A stretch of DNA of 64,000 nt from Streptomyces sp. GESEQ-35 (GCF_017948485.1 NZ_JAFFSX010000021.1:1-64000); one strand, 5' to 3'. Numbered from the stretch's first letter, positions 35,325 through 44,650 are shown. Numbers and translations: made by a program. The notes: generated from the letters alone by a model not told the origin.

Positions 35325-37114
35325 CCGTCCCGGAGACCGCCGCGATCCCGAAACGGGACCGCCTCCTGCGCCGGACCCTGCGCGACCCGCTGGCCGTCGG
35401 CTGCCTCGTGGTCCTGGCGCTGGTGATCCTCGCGAGCCTGGCCGCCCCGCTGCTCACCGACCAGGCACCCGACCACAGCGTCCTGGCGGACACCCTCGCA
35501 CCGATCTCGGGCGCCCACCCGCTCGGCGGCGACGGCGTCGGCCGGGACGTGCTGTCCCGGCTGCTGTACGGCGGCCGGACCAGCCTGCTCGGCGGAACGC
35601 TCGCCGCTCTGGTCGCCTTCCTGGTCGGCGGCCCGCTCGGCCTGGTCAGCGGCTTCTACCGGGGCTGGTTCGACGCGGTCGCCGGCTGGATCATCAACGT
35701 CATCATGGCCGTGCCCGCCATCATCGTGATGCTGGTGGTGATGGCGGCCGTCTCCCAGGACCTCAACGTCGCGATGATCGTCCTGGGCGTCATCATGGCG
35801 CCGATGGTCTTCCGGCTGATCCGCGCCTCGGTGGTCTCGGTGCGCGAGGAACTGTACGTCGACGCCGCGCGGGTCTCCGGCCTCGGCGACCCCCGCATCA
35901 TGCGGCGGCACATCCTGCCGGTGGTCATCGCGCCCTCGGTCATCCAGGCGACGCAGCTGTTCGCGGTGGCGATCGGCATCCAGGCCGGTCTGTCCTTCCT
36001 CGGTCTGGGAAAGTCGTCCCAGGCCAGCTGGGGCGCGATGCTCAACGACGGGTTCACCAACGTCTACACCACACCGACGCTGCTGGTGTGGCCGGGCCTC
36101 GCGATGGGCGTGACCATCCTGGCGGCCAGCCTGCTCGGCAACGCGGTGCGCGACGCACTGGGGACGACGGAGACCCGTGTGGTCCGCCGTCGCCGGCCGG
36201 TGCCGAGGAAGACCGCTGCCGGGGTGCCGCCGCTGTCCGATCGCCTGCTCACCGTGGAAGGCCTCCGCATCAGCTACCCGAAGCCCGGAGGTTCCGGCGG
36301 CTCCCGCGGCTCTGGAGGTCCCGGCGGCTCCGGTGGCGACAAGATCGTCGTCGACGGAGTCAGCCTCACCGTGGAACGCGGTGAAGTCCTGGGCCTGGTG
36401 GGCGAGTCCGGCTCCGGCAAGAGCCAGACGGCGTTCGCCGTCCTCGGACTGCTGCCGGACGAGGCCGAGGTGACGGCAGATCAGATGGCCTTCACGGGAA
36501 AGGAGTTGCTCGGTGTGAGCCGGGCCGCACTCAACGCCCTGCGCGGCCGTGGGATCGGATACGTTCCGCAGGAGCCCATGTCCAACCTCGACCCCTGCTT
36601 CCGTATCGGCTCCCAGCTCGTCGAACCCATGCGCAAGCATCTGGGGCTCTCCAGGGGCGAAGCCCGCGCCAAGGCGCTGGAGCTCCTGGCGCGCGTCGGC
36701 ATCCCGGACCCGGAGCGGGTGTTCAAGTCGTACCCGCACCAGGTCTCGGGAGGCATGGCCCAACGCGTACTGATCGCGGGCGCAGTGTCGTGCGATCCAC
36801 AACTCCTGATCGCCGACGAGCCGACCACCGCGCTCGACGTCACCGTCCAGGCCGAGGTGCTCGACCTCATGCGCTCCCTCCAACAGGAACGCGAGATGGG
36901 CATGATCCTCGTGACCCACGACTTCGGCGTCGTCGCCGACATCTGCGACCGGGTCGCCGTCATGCAGACCGGACGCATCGTCGAGACGGCACCCGTCGAG
37001 AAGATCTTCGCGGCGCCCGAGCACGCGTACACGCGGATGCTCCTCAATTCCACGCTCGAAGGCGGCCCCGCGCGCGCCGCCCTGGACGCCCCCTTGAAGG
37101 AGGTGACGTCATGA
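35321..37114 (+). CDS. Fused ABC permease-ATPase (DppC-DppD)
   Basis: A 597-residue fusion. Residues 1 to about 290 are a DppC permease (LAVGCLVVLALVILASLAAP, HPLGGDGVGRDVLSRLLYGG, EELYVDAARVSGLGDPRIMR). A Gly/Ser linker near residues 320-340 (PGGSGGSRGSGGPGGSGG) joins the DppD ATPase, which has Walker A GLVGESGSGKSQ, signature VSGGMAQR, Walker B LLIADEPTTALD and an H-loop THDFGVV. The fusion is uninterrupted and in frame. Such fusions occur in actinomycetes and fix stoichiometry. The start overlaps the DppB-like gene; the stop overlaps the next ATPase gene. Confidence 0.92.
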   Translation: MTVPETAAIPKRDRLLRRTLRDPLAVGCLVVLALVILASLAAPLLTDQAPDHSVLADTLAPISGAHPLGGDGVGRDVLSRLLYGGRTSLLGGTLAALVAFLVGGPLGLVSGFYRGWFDAVAGWIINVIMAVPAIIVMLVVMAAVSQDLNVAMIVLGVIMAPMVFRLIRASVVSVREELYVDAARVSGLGDPRIMRRHILPVVIAPSVIQATQLFAVAIGIQAGLSFLGLGKSSQASWGAMLNDGFTNVYTTPTLLVWPGLAMGVTILAASLLGNAVRDALGTTETRVVRRRRPVPRKTAAGVPPLSDRLLTVEGLRISYPKPGGSGGSRGSGGPGGSGGDKIVVDGVSLTVERGEVLGLVGESGSGKSQTAFAVLGLLPDEAEVTADQMAFTGKELLGVSRAALNALRGRGIGYVPQEPMSNLDPCFRIGSQLVEPMRKHLGLSRGEARAKALELLARVGIPDPERVFKSYPHQVSGGMAQRVLIAGAVSCDPQLLIADEPTTALDVTVQAEVLDLMRSLQQEREMGMILVTHDFGVVADICDRVAVMQTGRIVETAPVEKIFAAPEHAYTRMLLNSTLEGGPARAALDAPLKEVTS

Positions 37115-37968
37115 CCGCTCGCCCCGCGGCCCCGACCCCGCTGCTCGAACTCGAAGACGTCGTCGTGGAGTACCCCGGCAAGGGCCGTCGTGCGAAGCCC
37201 TTCCGCGTCCTGCACGGAGTGTCCCTGTCGATCGCGCCCGGCGAGACACTCGGCCTGGTCGGCGAGTCCGGCTCCGGCAAGACGACCCTGGGCCGGGCGG
37301 TCCTCGGCCTCGCTCCCGTCACCAGCGGCGAGATCCGTTACGGCGGCAGGCCGGTCTCCGGGCTCGGCAAGCGCGAGCGGCGGGCGCTGAGCAAGGACAT
37401 CCAGGTCGTCTTCCAGGACCCGTTCACCTCGCTGAACCCGGCCATGACCGTCATGGACATCCTCACCGAACCGATGCTCGTGACCGGTGTCTCGCGCACC
37501 GACGCGGAACGCCGCGTCCAGACCCTGCTCGACCATGTGTATCTCCCTCACGACGCTGCGCAGCGACTGCCCCGGGAGTTCTCCGGCGGCCAGCGGCAGC
37601 GGATCGCCATCGCGCGCGCCCTGTGCCGGGATCCCAGGCTGATCGTGTGCGACGAGCCGGTCAGCGCCCTGGACCTGTCCACGCAGGCACGGGTGCTCGA
37701 CCTGTTCATCGAGATCCAGGAGGCGACGGGGGTGGCGTATCTGTTCGTCACGCACGACCTCTCCGTCGTACGACACATCAGCCACCGGGTGGCCGTGCTG
37801 TATCGCGGTGACATCGTGGAGACGGGCGACGCCGCCCAGGTCACCGAGCACCCCGAACACGCCTATACGAAACGGCTGTTGCTCGCCGCGCCCGTCCCCG
37901 ATCCCGAGCGGCAGGCGCAACGCCGGGCTGAGCGGCTGCGGTTGGCGCGGGAACGGGATGCGTCATGA
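37111..37968 (+). CDS. ABC transporter ATP-binding protein (DppF type)
   Basis: A 285-residue ATPase: Walker A GLVGESGSGKTTLGRAVLGL, Q-loop QVVFQDPFTSLNP, signature REFSGGQRQRIAIARAL, Walker B LIVCDEPVSALD and H-loop VTHDLSVVRHISH. The C-terminal oligopeptide-type extension (HPEHAYTKRLLLAAPVPDPE) fits Dpp/Opp systems. It completes the transporter with the preceding three genes. Overlaps of 4 bp at both ends indicate tight co-translation. Confidence 0.93.
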   Translation: MTARPAAPTPLLELEDVVVEYPGKGRRAKPFRVLHGVSLSIAPGETLGLVGESGSGKTTLGRAVLGLAPVTSGEIRYGGRPVSGLGKRERRALSKDIQVVFQDPFTSLNPAMTVMDILTEPMLVTGVSRTDAERRVQTLLDHVYLPHDAAQRLPREFSGGQRQRIAIARALCRDPRLIVCDEPVSALDLSTQARVLDLFIEIQEATGVAYLFVTHDLSVVRHISHRVAVLYRGDIVETGDAAQVTEHPEHAYTKRLLLAAPVPDPERQAQRRAERLRLARERDAS

Positions 37969-38411
37969 GCGAGAGGTCTCCTGAGGACCTGATCACGGAC
38001 ACCCTTGCCCGCTACCTCGCCCTCTGCGACGTGCCGGTCCGTACGGAAGGTGAGTTGGGGGACCACTTCACCGAGGACGCGGTCTGGGAGGGCGGCGGCA
38101 GCGAGTACGCCGAGAAGTTCGGCCGCACCGAGGGCCGCCAGGCGATCGTGGAGATGCTGTCGACCTACCTGCCGCCCACCCCTCACTTCCGTACGAACGT
38201 GCACTTGCTCTTCCCCGGCACGGTCGAGGTCAAGGACGGTACCGCCCAGGGGAGTTGGCCGATGCAGCAGCTCTCGCGCTACGAGTCGGGCGCCACCGAG
38301 ATGATGGTCGCCAAGCTCGACGTGACCTTCCGGATCGGCCCGGATCACCCTCGTATCTCGGCCTTCCGCACTGAGCGACTGTTCAGCGCACCGTTGACGG
38401 GAGAGCGATGA
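37965..38411 (+). CDS. NTF2-like/SnoaL-like small protein
   Basis: A 148-residue alpha+beta-barrel protein (ITDTLARYLALCDVPVRTEG, HFTEDAVWEGGGSEYAEKFG, GRQAIVEMLSTYLPPTPHFR, VKDGTAQGSWPMQQLSRYES). NTF2-fold proteins include small isomerases, dehydratases and dioxygenase beta subunits; this one resembles stand-alone enzymes. It overlaps the ATPase gene and the next gene by 4 bp each. In this operon it may act on the aglycone or on an oxidised sugar. No alpha subunit is adjacent, so a dioxygenase role is unlikely. Confidence 0.8.
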   Translation: MSERSPEDLITDTLARYLALCDVPVRTEGELGDHFTEDAVWEGGGSEYAEKFGRTEGRQAIVEMLSTYLPPTPHFRTNVHLLFPGTVEVKDGTAQGSWPMQQLSRYESGATEMMVAKLDVTFRIGPDHPRISAFRTERLFSAPLTGER

Positions 38412-38680
38412 GCGCGGACACCCAAGACCGGACGATGTTCCTGACCTGCTACGCAGACACCCACCACTACGGCTGGCACCATGTCGACCTGTTCGTGCAC
38501 GACAGCGCCGGCCGGGAGGTCAACTGGGTGCACTGGCAGGTCGATCAGGACGGCCCGGACGGCGCCGACGCGGCGACCGCGCGGGTCGAACCCGCCCTGC
38601 GTCGCACCAGCGAGTGGCAGCGCGGCGTCAGCGCCGACGGCAGTGAGTACTGGATCGCCCAAGCGGCATGGGCCGATTGA
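38408..38680 (+). CDS. Hypothetical 90-residue protein
   Basis: A small His/Trp/Asp-rich soluble protein (YADTHHYGWHHVDLFVHDSA, VNWVHWQVDQDGPDGADAAT, GSEYWIAQAAWAD). It is not recognised. The ATGA overlap with the preceding gene and the downstream two-component genes make it a real operon member. The His-rich start (THHYGWHH) could bind metal, but nothing in the sequence proves this. Confidence 0.65.
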   Translation: MSADTQDRTMFLTCYADTHHYGWHHVDLFVHDSAGREVNWVHWQVDQDGPDGADAATARVEPALRRTSEWQRGVSADGSEYWIAQAAWAD

Positions 38681-38681
38681 G

Positions 38682-39299
38682 ATGTGCCTCGTCTACATCC
38701 TGGACGACGACGAGGAGTTGTGTACCTCGCTGGCCTGGCTCCTGGAGTCGGTGGGCATCCGCGCGCAGTGCTTCTCCGACGCCCGGGCCTTCCTGCGGTC
38801 CTACGACCGGGACCGGCCCGCCTGTCTGGTCCTCGACGTGCGGATGCCGGAGATCAGCGGATTCGGCGTCCAGGAGATGCTGAACGAGGCGGGGGCGGCG
38901 CTGCCCGTCGTCTTCGTCTCGGCGCACGGGGACATCCGGATGACGGTACGGGCCCTCCAGAACGGGGCCGTCGACTTCCTGGAGAAGCCGTACGACCCCC
39001 AGCACATGCTCGACGTCGTGCAGGCGGCGCAGCGGACGGCGCGGGAACGCTTCGACGAACTCGCCCAACGGCGCGACCTGCTCGGGCGGTTGGACACCTT
39101 GACCGCCCGCGAACGGGAGGTGCTGCACCTGGTGGTTGACAGCGTGCCCAGCAAACTGATCGCCGGGCGGCTCGGCATCAGCACGAAGACCGTCGACGTA
39201 CACCGCACCCGAATCCGGGAGAAGACCGGCGCGGAGAGCATCGCGACGCTGGTCCGCGACGTACTCCGGCTGGGACTGCGGCTCCCCGCCGCCCGATGA
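38682..39299 (+). CDS. FixJ-type response regulator (receiver plus LuxR HTH)
   Basis: A 205-residue regulator. The receiver begins with YILDDDEELCTSLAWLLESV, has its phospho-acceptor Asp in CLVLDVRMPE and switch residues in FVSAHGDIRMTVRALQNGAV and FLEKPYD. A linker helix leads to the LuxR/NarL HTH (LTAREREVLHLVVDSVPSKL, IAGRLGISTKTVDVHRTRIR). The FixJ/NodW subgroup is mostly proteobacterial. It precedes a PAS histidine kinase and is 1 bp after the 90-residue gene, so the pair probably controls this same operon. Confidence 0.9.
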   Translation: MCLVYILDDDEELCTSLAWLLESVGIRAQCFSDARAFLRSYDRDRPACLVLDVRMPEISGFGVQEMLNEAGAALPVVFVSAHGDIRMTVRALQNGAVDFLEKPYDPQHMLDVVQAAQRTARERFDELAQRRDLLGRLDTLTAREREVLHLVVDSVPSKLIAGRLGISTKTVDVHRTRIREKTGAESIATLVRDVLRLGLRLPAAR

Positions 39300-39317
39300 G
39301 AGCGAGGGCAAGGCCGC

Positions 39318-40805
39318 ATGAACGACCTCGAACAGGCCGACCGCTTGAATGACCTCGAACCGGCCGACTTCCGGGCCCTGACACAGGCCTTGAAGTACTG
39401 CGTGCTGCTCCACGACGCGAGGACGTACGACATCCTCTGGGCGAACCAGTCGGCCTGCGACCTGCTGGAGTGGACCGTCGACGAACTGAAGCCGCTCAAG
39501 GCCCCCGACATGAGCAAGAACGCCCGCCAGTACAGCCGCGAACTGGGGCACCGCTGGCTCGGGCAGGCGGTCGAGGACGGGGTCAGCGCCACCGAGTGGT
39601 GCTACCGCTCCAAGAGCGGCGAGGAGATCCTGACCGAGGCCATCGCGATCCGCGTGGACCTGCCCTCTCGCCCCGTCGTGATGGTCCAGTTCCGCGACAT
39701 CGCCGAGGAGAAGGCCGTCCGCCGCGACCTGTTCCGCACCGAGGGACGACTGCGCACCTTCCTCGGCAATCTGGCCGAGGGCATCGTCGTCCTCGACGAC
39801 GACGGCGGTGTGGTCTTCGCGAGCGAGTCCGCCGCCAAGCTGCTCGGCGTCGACGTACCGGCCCTGCACGGTGCCGACTTCGCGGACTACTGCCGCGACG
39901 GTGCTGTCCCCGAGCGTGAGGGCCGCTACCGCCTCGGCGCACCCGGCGGCGAAGCCCGCTGGTACGCGGTCACCTGCCAGGACATCGACATCGAGAGCGA
40001 TCTGCGTGGCCGGCTTCTGCTCTTCTACGACATCACCGACCGGGTGCGCGCCGAGGAGGAACACCGTCGGGACACCCAGCACATGAACCACCTCGCCCGC
40101 TACAACGCCATGGGCGACATGGCGATGGCGATCGCGCACGAGGTGAGCCAGCCGCTCGCCGCCGCGTACAACTTCGTGGAGGGAGCCCGCGGGCGGCTCG
40201 CCGCCGGCGACGAGTCCGTCGCCTGGGGGCTGGACAACGCCGTACGGCAGATCGAGCGGGCCCGGCGGATCCTGGGCAGCCTGCGGCAGTACGTGGGCCG
40301 CTTGGAACAGTCCGAGCAGCTGACCGACCTCAACACGATCGTCGAGGACTGCGCCTACTTCATCGACGTCAGCGCCCAACAGCACGCCGTGGACGTCGAG
40401 TTCGACCTCACCGACCAGCCCCTCCCGGTGCGCTGCGAGAACGTCCTCATCGGGCAGGTCGTCATGAACCTTGCCTTCAACGCCATTGACGAGATGGCCG
40501 GTTGGCCGCCGGGGGAGCGCAAGGTCGAACTCACCACACGGCGGACGGCGGACGGAAACGCCGAACTCGCCGTCCGCGACCACGGCCGGGGCCTGCCGGC
40601 CGACCTTCCCGGCGACCGGATCTTCGACGGCGTCTTCACCGCGAAGGAGAACGGCAGCGGCATCGGCCTGGCCCTGAGCCACCGCATCATCACCCGTCAC
40701 GGCGGCCGTATCCACGCGGCCGGGAACCAGCCGCAGGGAGCGGTCTTCCGCTTCGCTCTCCCGCTCGTGCCAGCCGCGGCCCTCTCGGAGGAGGACCATG
40801 CCTGA
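39318..40805 (+). CDS. Soluble PAS-domain sensor histidine kinase (FixL-like)
   Basis: A 495-residue kinase with no transmembrane segment. The first PAS domain spans about residues 20-140 (YCVLLHDARTYDILWANQSA, LPSRPVVMVQFRDIAEEKAV) and the second about 145-255 (FLGNLAEGIVVLDDDGGVVF, GRLLLFYDITDRVRAEEEHR). The H-box is MAMAIAHEVSQPLAAAYNFV near residue 275, followed by the N-box NLAFNAIDEMAGW and G-boxes VRDHGRGLP and NGSGIGLALS. It should sense an intracellular ligand and phosphorylate the FixJ-type protein just upstream. The 3' end overlaps the rhamnosidase gene by 8 bp. Confidence 0.9.
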   Translation: MNDLEQADRLNDLEPADFRALTQALKYCVLLHDARTYDILWANQSACDLLEWTVDELKPLKAPDMSKNARQYSRELGHRWLGQAVEDGVSATEWCYRSKSGEEILTEAIAIRVDLPSRPVVMVQFRDIAEEKAVRRDLFRTEGRLRTFLGNLAEGIVVLDDDGGVVFASESAAKLLGVDVPALHGADFADYCRDGAVPEREGRYRLGAPGGEARWYAVTCQDIDIESDLRGRLLLFYDITDRVRAEEEHRRDTQHMNHLARYNAMGDMAMAIAHEVSQPLAAAYNFVEGARGRLAAGDESVAWGLDNAVRQIERARRILGSLRQYVGRLEQSEQLTDLNTIVEDCAYFIDVSAQQHAVDVEFDLTDQPLPVRCENVLIGQVVMNLAFNAIDEMAGWPPGERKVELTTRRTADGNAELAVRDHGRGLPADLPGDRIFDGVFTAKENGSGIGLALSHRIITRHGGRIHAAGNQPQGAVFRFALPLVPAAALSEEDHA

Positions 40806-43353
40806 CCAGGACATCCACGTGACCGGGCTGCGGGCCGAGCACCACAGGGAGCCACTCGGGATCGGCGAGCCCCGGCCCCGGCTGACCTGGCAGACCGTCA
40901 CCACCCGTGCGGGCTGGACCCAGTCGGCGTACGAGATCCGGCTCACGGAAGGTGAGCGGGAGCTGTACACGGCCCGTCGCCTGTCCGCGGACTCGGTTCT
41001 GGTGCCCTGGCCCGGCGATCCCCTGCACTCGCGGCAACAAGTCGGCGTGTCCGTACGGGTATGGGGGAACGACGGCGCGGGCCCGAGCCCGTGGTCCTGG
41101 CCGCTGACCGTGGAGGCCGGGCTGCTCGAACCGTCCGACTGGCAGGCCCGCTTCGTGTCCCCGGCCTGGCCCGAGGCCACCGACCGGCAGGTCCCGCCGC
41201 CCGTGCTGCGCGGCACCTTCCGACTGCGCGCGCCCGTGGCGTCCGCCCGCCTCTACGCCACCAGCCACGGCTTGTACGAGGCCGAGATCAACGGCGTACG
41301 CGTCGGCGACCATGTCCTGGCCCCCGGCTGGACCCACTACACCGAGCGGCTGCGCCACCAGACGTACGACATCACCGAAGCGCTGCACCTGGGGAGCAAC
41401 ACGGTCGGCGTACTGCTGGCCGACGGCTGGTTCCGCGGCCGGATCGGCTTCGGCGGCGGACGCCGCAACATCTACGGAGACCGGCTGGCTGCCCTCGTCC
41501 AGATCGAGGTGCGCTACACCGACGGCACCACCGAGACCTTCGGCAGCGACTCGGGATGGCAGGCCGCGCACGGCCCGATCCTCACCTCCGGGATCTACGA
41601 GGGCGAGGAGTACGACGCGCGCCGCGAACCCGCAGAGTGGAGCCCGGTCGAGGTCCTACCGTACGACCTGGCGCCGCTCGTCGCCCCGGACGGCCCACCC
41701 GTACGCCGTACCGAAACGCTGGCTCCCGCCACCGTCCTCACCTCACCTTCCGGCCGTACGATCCTCGACTTCGGTCAGAACCTCGTCGGCCGCCTCCGTA
41801 TCCGGGTCACCGGCGAGGCCGGACACACCGTCACCCTACGCCACGCCGAAGTGCTGGAGGACGGCGAACTCGCCGTCCGCCCGCTGCGCGAGGCCCGCGC
41901 CACGGAGACGTTCACCCTGCGGGGTGAGGCGGACGGCGAGGAGTGGGAGCCGCGTTTCACCTTCCACGGCTTCCGCTACGCCGAAGTCACCGGGTGGCCG
42001 GGAGACATCGGCGACGGCGACATCCACGCCGTCGTCCTGCACACCGACATGCGCCGCACCGGCTGGTTCAGTTGCTCCGATCCGCTGCTCAACCGCCTGC
42101 ACGAGAATGTGGTGTGGAGCATGCGCGGCAACTTCGTCGACATCCCCACCGACTGTCCGCAGCGCGACGAACGGCTCGGCTGGACCGGCGACGTGCAGAT
42201 CTTCGCCCCCACCGCGACCTTCCTGTACGAGTGCTCCGGCCTGCTGCGCACCTGGCTGACCGACCTCGCCGCCCAGCAGTACCCGGACGGCCGGGTCCCG
42301 ATGTACGTGCCCTTCTTCCCCGACCGTTTCCCCGAACTGCGCGCCGCCGCCTGGGGCGACGCGGCGGTCGTCGTGCCGTGGGTGATGCACGAGCGCTACG
42401 GCGATCTCGGCATCCTCGCCGCTCAGTTCGACAGCATGAAGGCCTGGGTCGACGGCATCACCGCCGTGGCCGGCGACCGGCACCTGTGGAACACCGACCG
42501 TCAACTCGGCGACTGGCTCGACCCCACCGCCCCACCGGACCGCCCCGGCGACGCGCGTACCGACAAACACCTGGTCGCCACCGCCTACTACGCCCACTCA
42601 GCCTCCCTGCTCGGCCGCACCGCCCAACTCCTCGGCAGGGACGACGACCACGCGCACTACACGAAGCTGGCCGAGGCGGTACGGGCCGCCTTCCGCGACG
42701 AGTACGTCACCCCGGACGGTCTCCTGACGAACGACGCCCAGACCGCGTACGCCCTCACCCTGCGCTTCGGCCTGCTCACCGACGCCCAACGGGCTCAAGC
42801 CGGACGTCGCCTCGCCGAACTTGTCCGTGAGGGCGGCTTCCACATCGGTACCGGCTTCGTCGGCACGCCGCTGATCTGCGACGCGCTGTGCGACGCGGGG
42901 GAGTACGACACGGCGTACCGGCTGCTGCTGACGAAGACGTGCCCGTCGTGGCTCTACCCGGTCACCATGGGCGCGACCACCGTCTGGGAACGCTGGGACA
43001 GTATGCTGCCGGACGGCACGGTCAACCCCGGCGAGATGACCTCCTTCAACCACTACGCCCTCGGCGCCGTCGCCGACTGGCTGCACCGCACCGTCGCCGG
43101 GCTCGCCCCCGCGGCCCCCGGCTACCGCCGCCTGCTGGTCCGCCCCCGCCCCGGCGGCGGACTCACCCACGCGAGTGCCGTACACGACACCCCGTACGGC
43201 CGCGCCGCCGTGTCCTGGTCCCACACCGACGGCGTGCTGCGCGTGACGGTCACGGTCCCGCCCGGCGCCACCGCGCTGATCGACCTGCCGGGCATGGCGG
43301 AGCACCCCGAAGTCGGCTCCGGCGAACACCGCTTCCTCACGGAGATGCCATGA
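40798..43353 (+). CDS. Alpha-L-rhamnosidase, GH78
   Basis: An 851-residue enzyme with the full GH78 layout: N-terminal beta domains (VTGLRAEHHREPLGIGEPRP, YATSHGLYEAEINGVRVGDH, LAPGWTHYTERLRHQTYDIT), a central domain ILDFGQNLVGRLRIRVTGEA, and the (alpha/alpha)6 barrel with DIPTDCPQRDERLGWTGDVQ, whose Asp/Glu region holds the general acid, then WLDPTAPPDRPGD and TVWERWDSM. No signal peptide, so it acts inside the cell on imported rhamnosides. It overlaps the kinase gene by 8 bp and the next gene by 4 bp. Confidence 0.95.
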   Translation: MPDQDIHVTGLRAEHHREPLGIGEPRPRLTWQTVTTRAGWTQSAYEIRLTEGERELYTARRLSADSVLVPWPGDPLHSRQQVGVSVRVWGNDGAGPSPWSWPLTVEAGLLEPSDWQARFVSPAWPEATDRQVPPPVLRGTFRLRAPVASARLYATSHGLYEAEINGVRVGDHVLAPGWTHYTERLRHQTYDITEALHLGSNTVGVLLADGWFRGRIGFGGGRRNIYGDRLAALVQIEVRYTDGTTETFGSDSGWQAAHGPILTSGIYEGEEYDARREPAEWSPVEVLPYDLAPLVAPDGPPVRRTETLAPATVLTSPSGRTILDFGQNLVGRLRIRVTGEAGHTVTLRHAEVLEDGELAVRPLREARATETFTLRGEADGEEWEPRFTFHGFRYAEVTGWPGDIGDGDIHAVVLHTDMRRTGWFSCSDPLLNRLHENVVWSMRGNFVDIPTDCPQRDERLGWTGDVQIFAPTATFLYECSGLLRTWLTDLAAQQYPDGRVPMYVPFFPDRFPELRAAAWGDAAVVVPWVMHERYGDLGILAAQFDSMKAWVDGITAVAGDRHLWNTDRQLGDWLDPTAPPDRPGDARTDKHLVATAYYAHSASLLGRTAQLLGRDDDHAHYTKLAEAVRAAFRDEYVTPDGLLTNDAQTAYALTLRFGLLTDAQRAQAGRRLAELVREGGFHIGTGFVGTPLICDALCDAGEYDTAYRLLLTKTCPSWLYPVTMGATTVWERWDSMLPDGTVNPGEMTSFNHYALGAVADWLHRTVAGLAPAAPGYRRLLVRPRPGGGLTHASAVHDTPYGRAAVSWSHTDGVLRVTVTVPPGATALIDLPGMAEHPEVGSGEHRFLTEMP

Positions 43354-44564
43354 ACACCCGCTACCAGCACGCGACTCTGATCGACGGAACCGGAGCCGCG
43401 CCCGTCCCGGACGCGGTCCTCGTCGTGGACGACGCCGGTCTCATCGCCTACGCGGGACCGGCGGCCACCGCGCCCCCGACACCGACGGCGAAGACGGTGG
43501 ACCTGCGCGGACGCACCCTGCTCCCCGGCTTCTTCGACTGCCATACGCACCTGTGCATGACCCCGGGACGCGGGCTCACCGCAGGCCTGACCACCGACCC
43601 GACGGTGGAGACCTTCGAGATCGCGCGGCGACTTCGCACGACCCTCGACGCGGGTGTCACGACGCTGCGCGACCTCGGTGGTCTGCCCGCGGGCTATCGC
43701 ACGGCCGTCGAACGGGGTCTCGTCGAAGGCCCCCGGATCCAGACCGCGGTCAAGGTCATCGGCCACACCGGCGGACACGCCGACTGCTCGCTGCCCAGCG
43801 GTGTGAATGCCGCCCCGCACCTGACCGAGCTCGCCGACACCCCCGACGAGGTACGGATCGCGGCCCGGCGCATGCTGCGCGACGGCGCGGACGTCATCAA
43901 GGTCTGCGCCACCGGTGGCATGGGCAGCCCGCACGACGACCCCGACGACGAGGGGCTGACCCCCGACGAACTGAAGGCCGTCGTCGACGAGGCCCGACGG
44001 CATCGCGGGAAGACGGTCGCCGCGCACGCCCAGGGCACCGCCGGCATCCGCAACGCCCTCCGGGCCGGTGTCACCAGCATCGAGCACGGCTACGGAATGA
44101 CCGACGAACTGTGCGATCTGGCGTTGGAACGGGGAGCCGTCCTCGTCCCCACCCTCGCCACGGTCTTCGCCCCACTCGACGAGGCGGCCATGCCCGACTA
44201 CCACTTCCGCAAGAAGAGCCGCTGGGCTGGCATCACCAAGGAGAACATCGCGCACGCCATCGCCCGCGGCGTCCCGATCGCCCTCGGCACGGACGCCGGT
44301 GTCGTTGCGCACGGCCGAAATCTGAGCGAGTTGTCGCATCTGGTGGAACTCGGCATGGACCCGCTGGCCGCGATCACCTCAGGCACACTCACCGCGGCCC
44401 GGCTCCTCGGGGTCGACGACCGACTGGGTTCCCTGGAGGCGGGGAAGACCGCGGACTTCGTGGCTGTCGACCAAGACCCCTTGCACGACATCGGCACCCT
44501 TGGCCGACCGGAGAATGTCGTACTGGTCGCCCAGGCGGGAGCGCTGCGCAAGAACCTCCTTTGA
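43350..44564 (+). CDS. Metal-dependent amidohydrolase (imidazolonepropionase/prolidase-like)
   Basis: A 404-residue amidohydrolase-superfamily barrel. Metal motifs are visible: GFFDCHTHLCM (HxH), VIKVCATGG (Lys position), VAAHAQGTAGIRNALRAGVT and SIEHGYGMTDELCDLALERG (two His) and IALGTDAGVV (Asp). It matches the family of Xaa-Pro/Xaa-Arg dipeptidases and ochratoxin-type amidases. The ATGA overlap with the rhamnosidase gene makes it the last gene of the operon. The substrate is unknown; an amide or lactone in the aglycone is possible. Confidence 0.88.
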   Translation: MNTRYQHATLIDGTGAAPVPDAVLVVDDAGLIAYAGPAATAPPTPTAKTVDLRGRTLLPGFFDCHTHLCMTPGRGLTAGLTTDPTVETFEIARRLRTTLDAGVTTLRDLGGLPAGYRTAVERGLVEGPRIQTAVKVIGHTGGHADCSLPSGVNAAPHLTELADTPDEVRIAARRMLRDGADVIKVCATGGMGSPHDDPDDEGLTPDELKAVVDEARRHRGKTVAAHAQGTAGIRNALRAGVTSIEHGYGMTDELCDLALERGAVLVPTLATVFAPLDEAAMPDYHFRKKSRWAGITKENIAHAIARGVPIALGTDAGVVAHGRNLSELSHLVELGMDPLAAITSGTLTAARLLGVDDRLGSLEAGKTADFVAVDQDPLHDIGTLGRPENVVLVAQAGALRKNLL

Positions 44565-44650
44565 GCAAGGGAGAGTTGGCGAGGAACGTAGCATCGAGTG
44601 GCGCTGCGCGCCCCCAAGCCCCTGCACGAGGAGCATGGTTGCGCTGGGGA

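Noticed and set aside
34340..37024. An 894-codon minus-strand frame opposite the ABC transporter
   Set aside because: Rich in His/Asp/Gln from antisense permease codons; the plus strand has uninterrupted permease and ATPase motifs.
37965..38411. Ring-hydroxylating dioxygenase beta subunit
   Set aside because: The NTF2 fold fits, but no alpha subunit adjoins it and the sequence lacks resemblance to the IacD-type subunit in this window.
38628..41216. An 862-codon minus-strand frame across the response regulator, kinase and rhamnosidase
   Set aside because: Shadow of three well-supported plus-strand genes; no recognisable domain.
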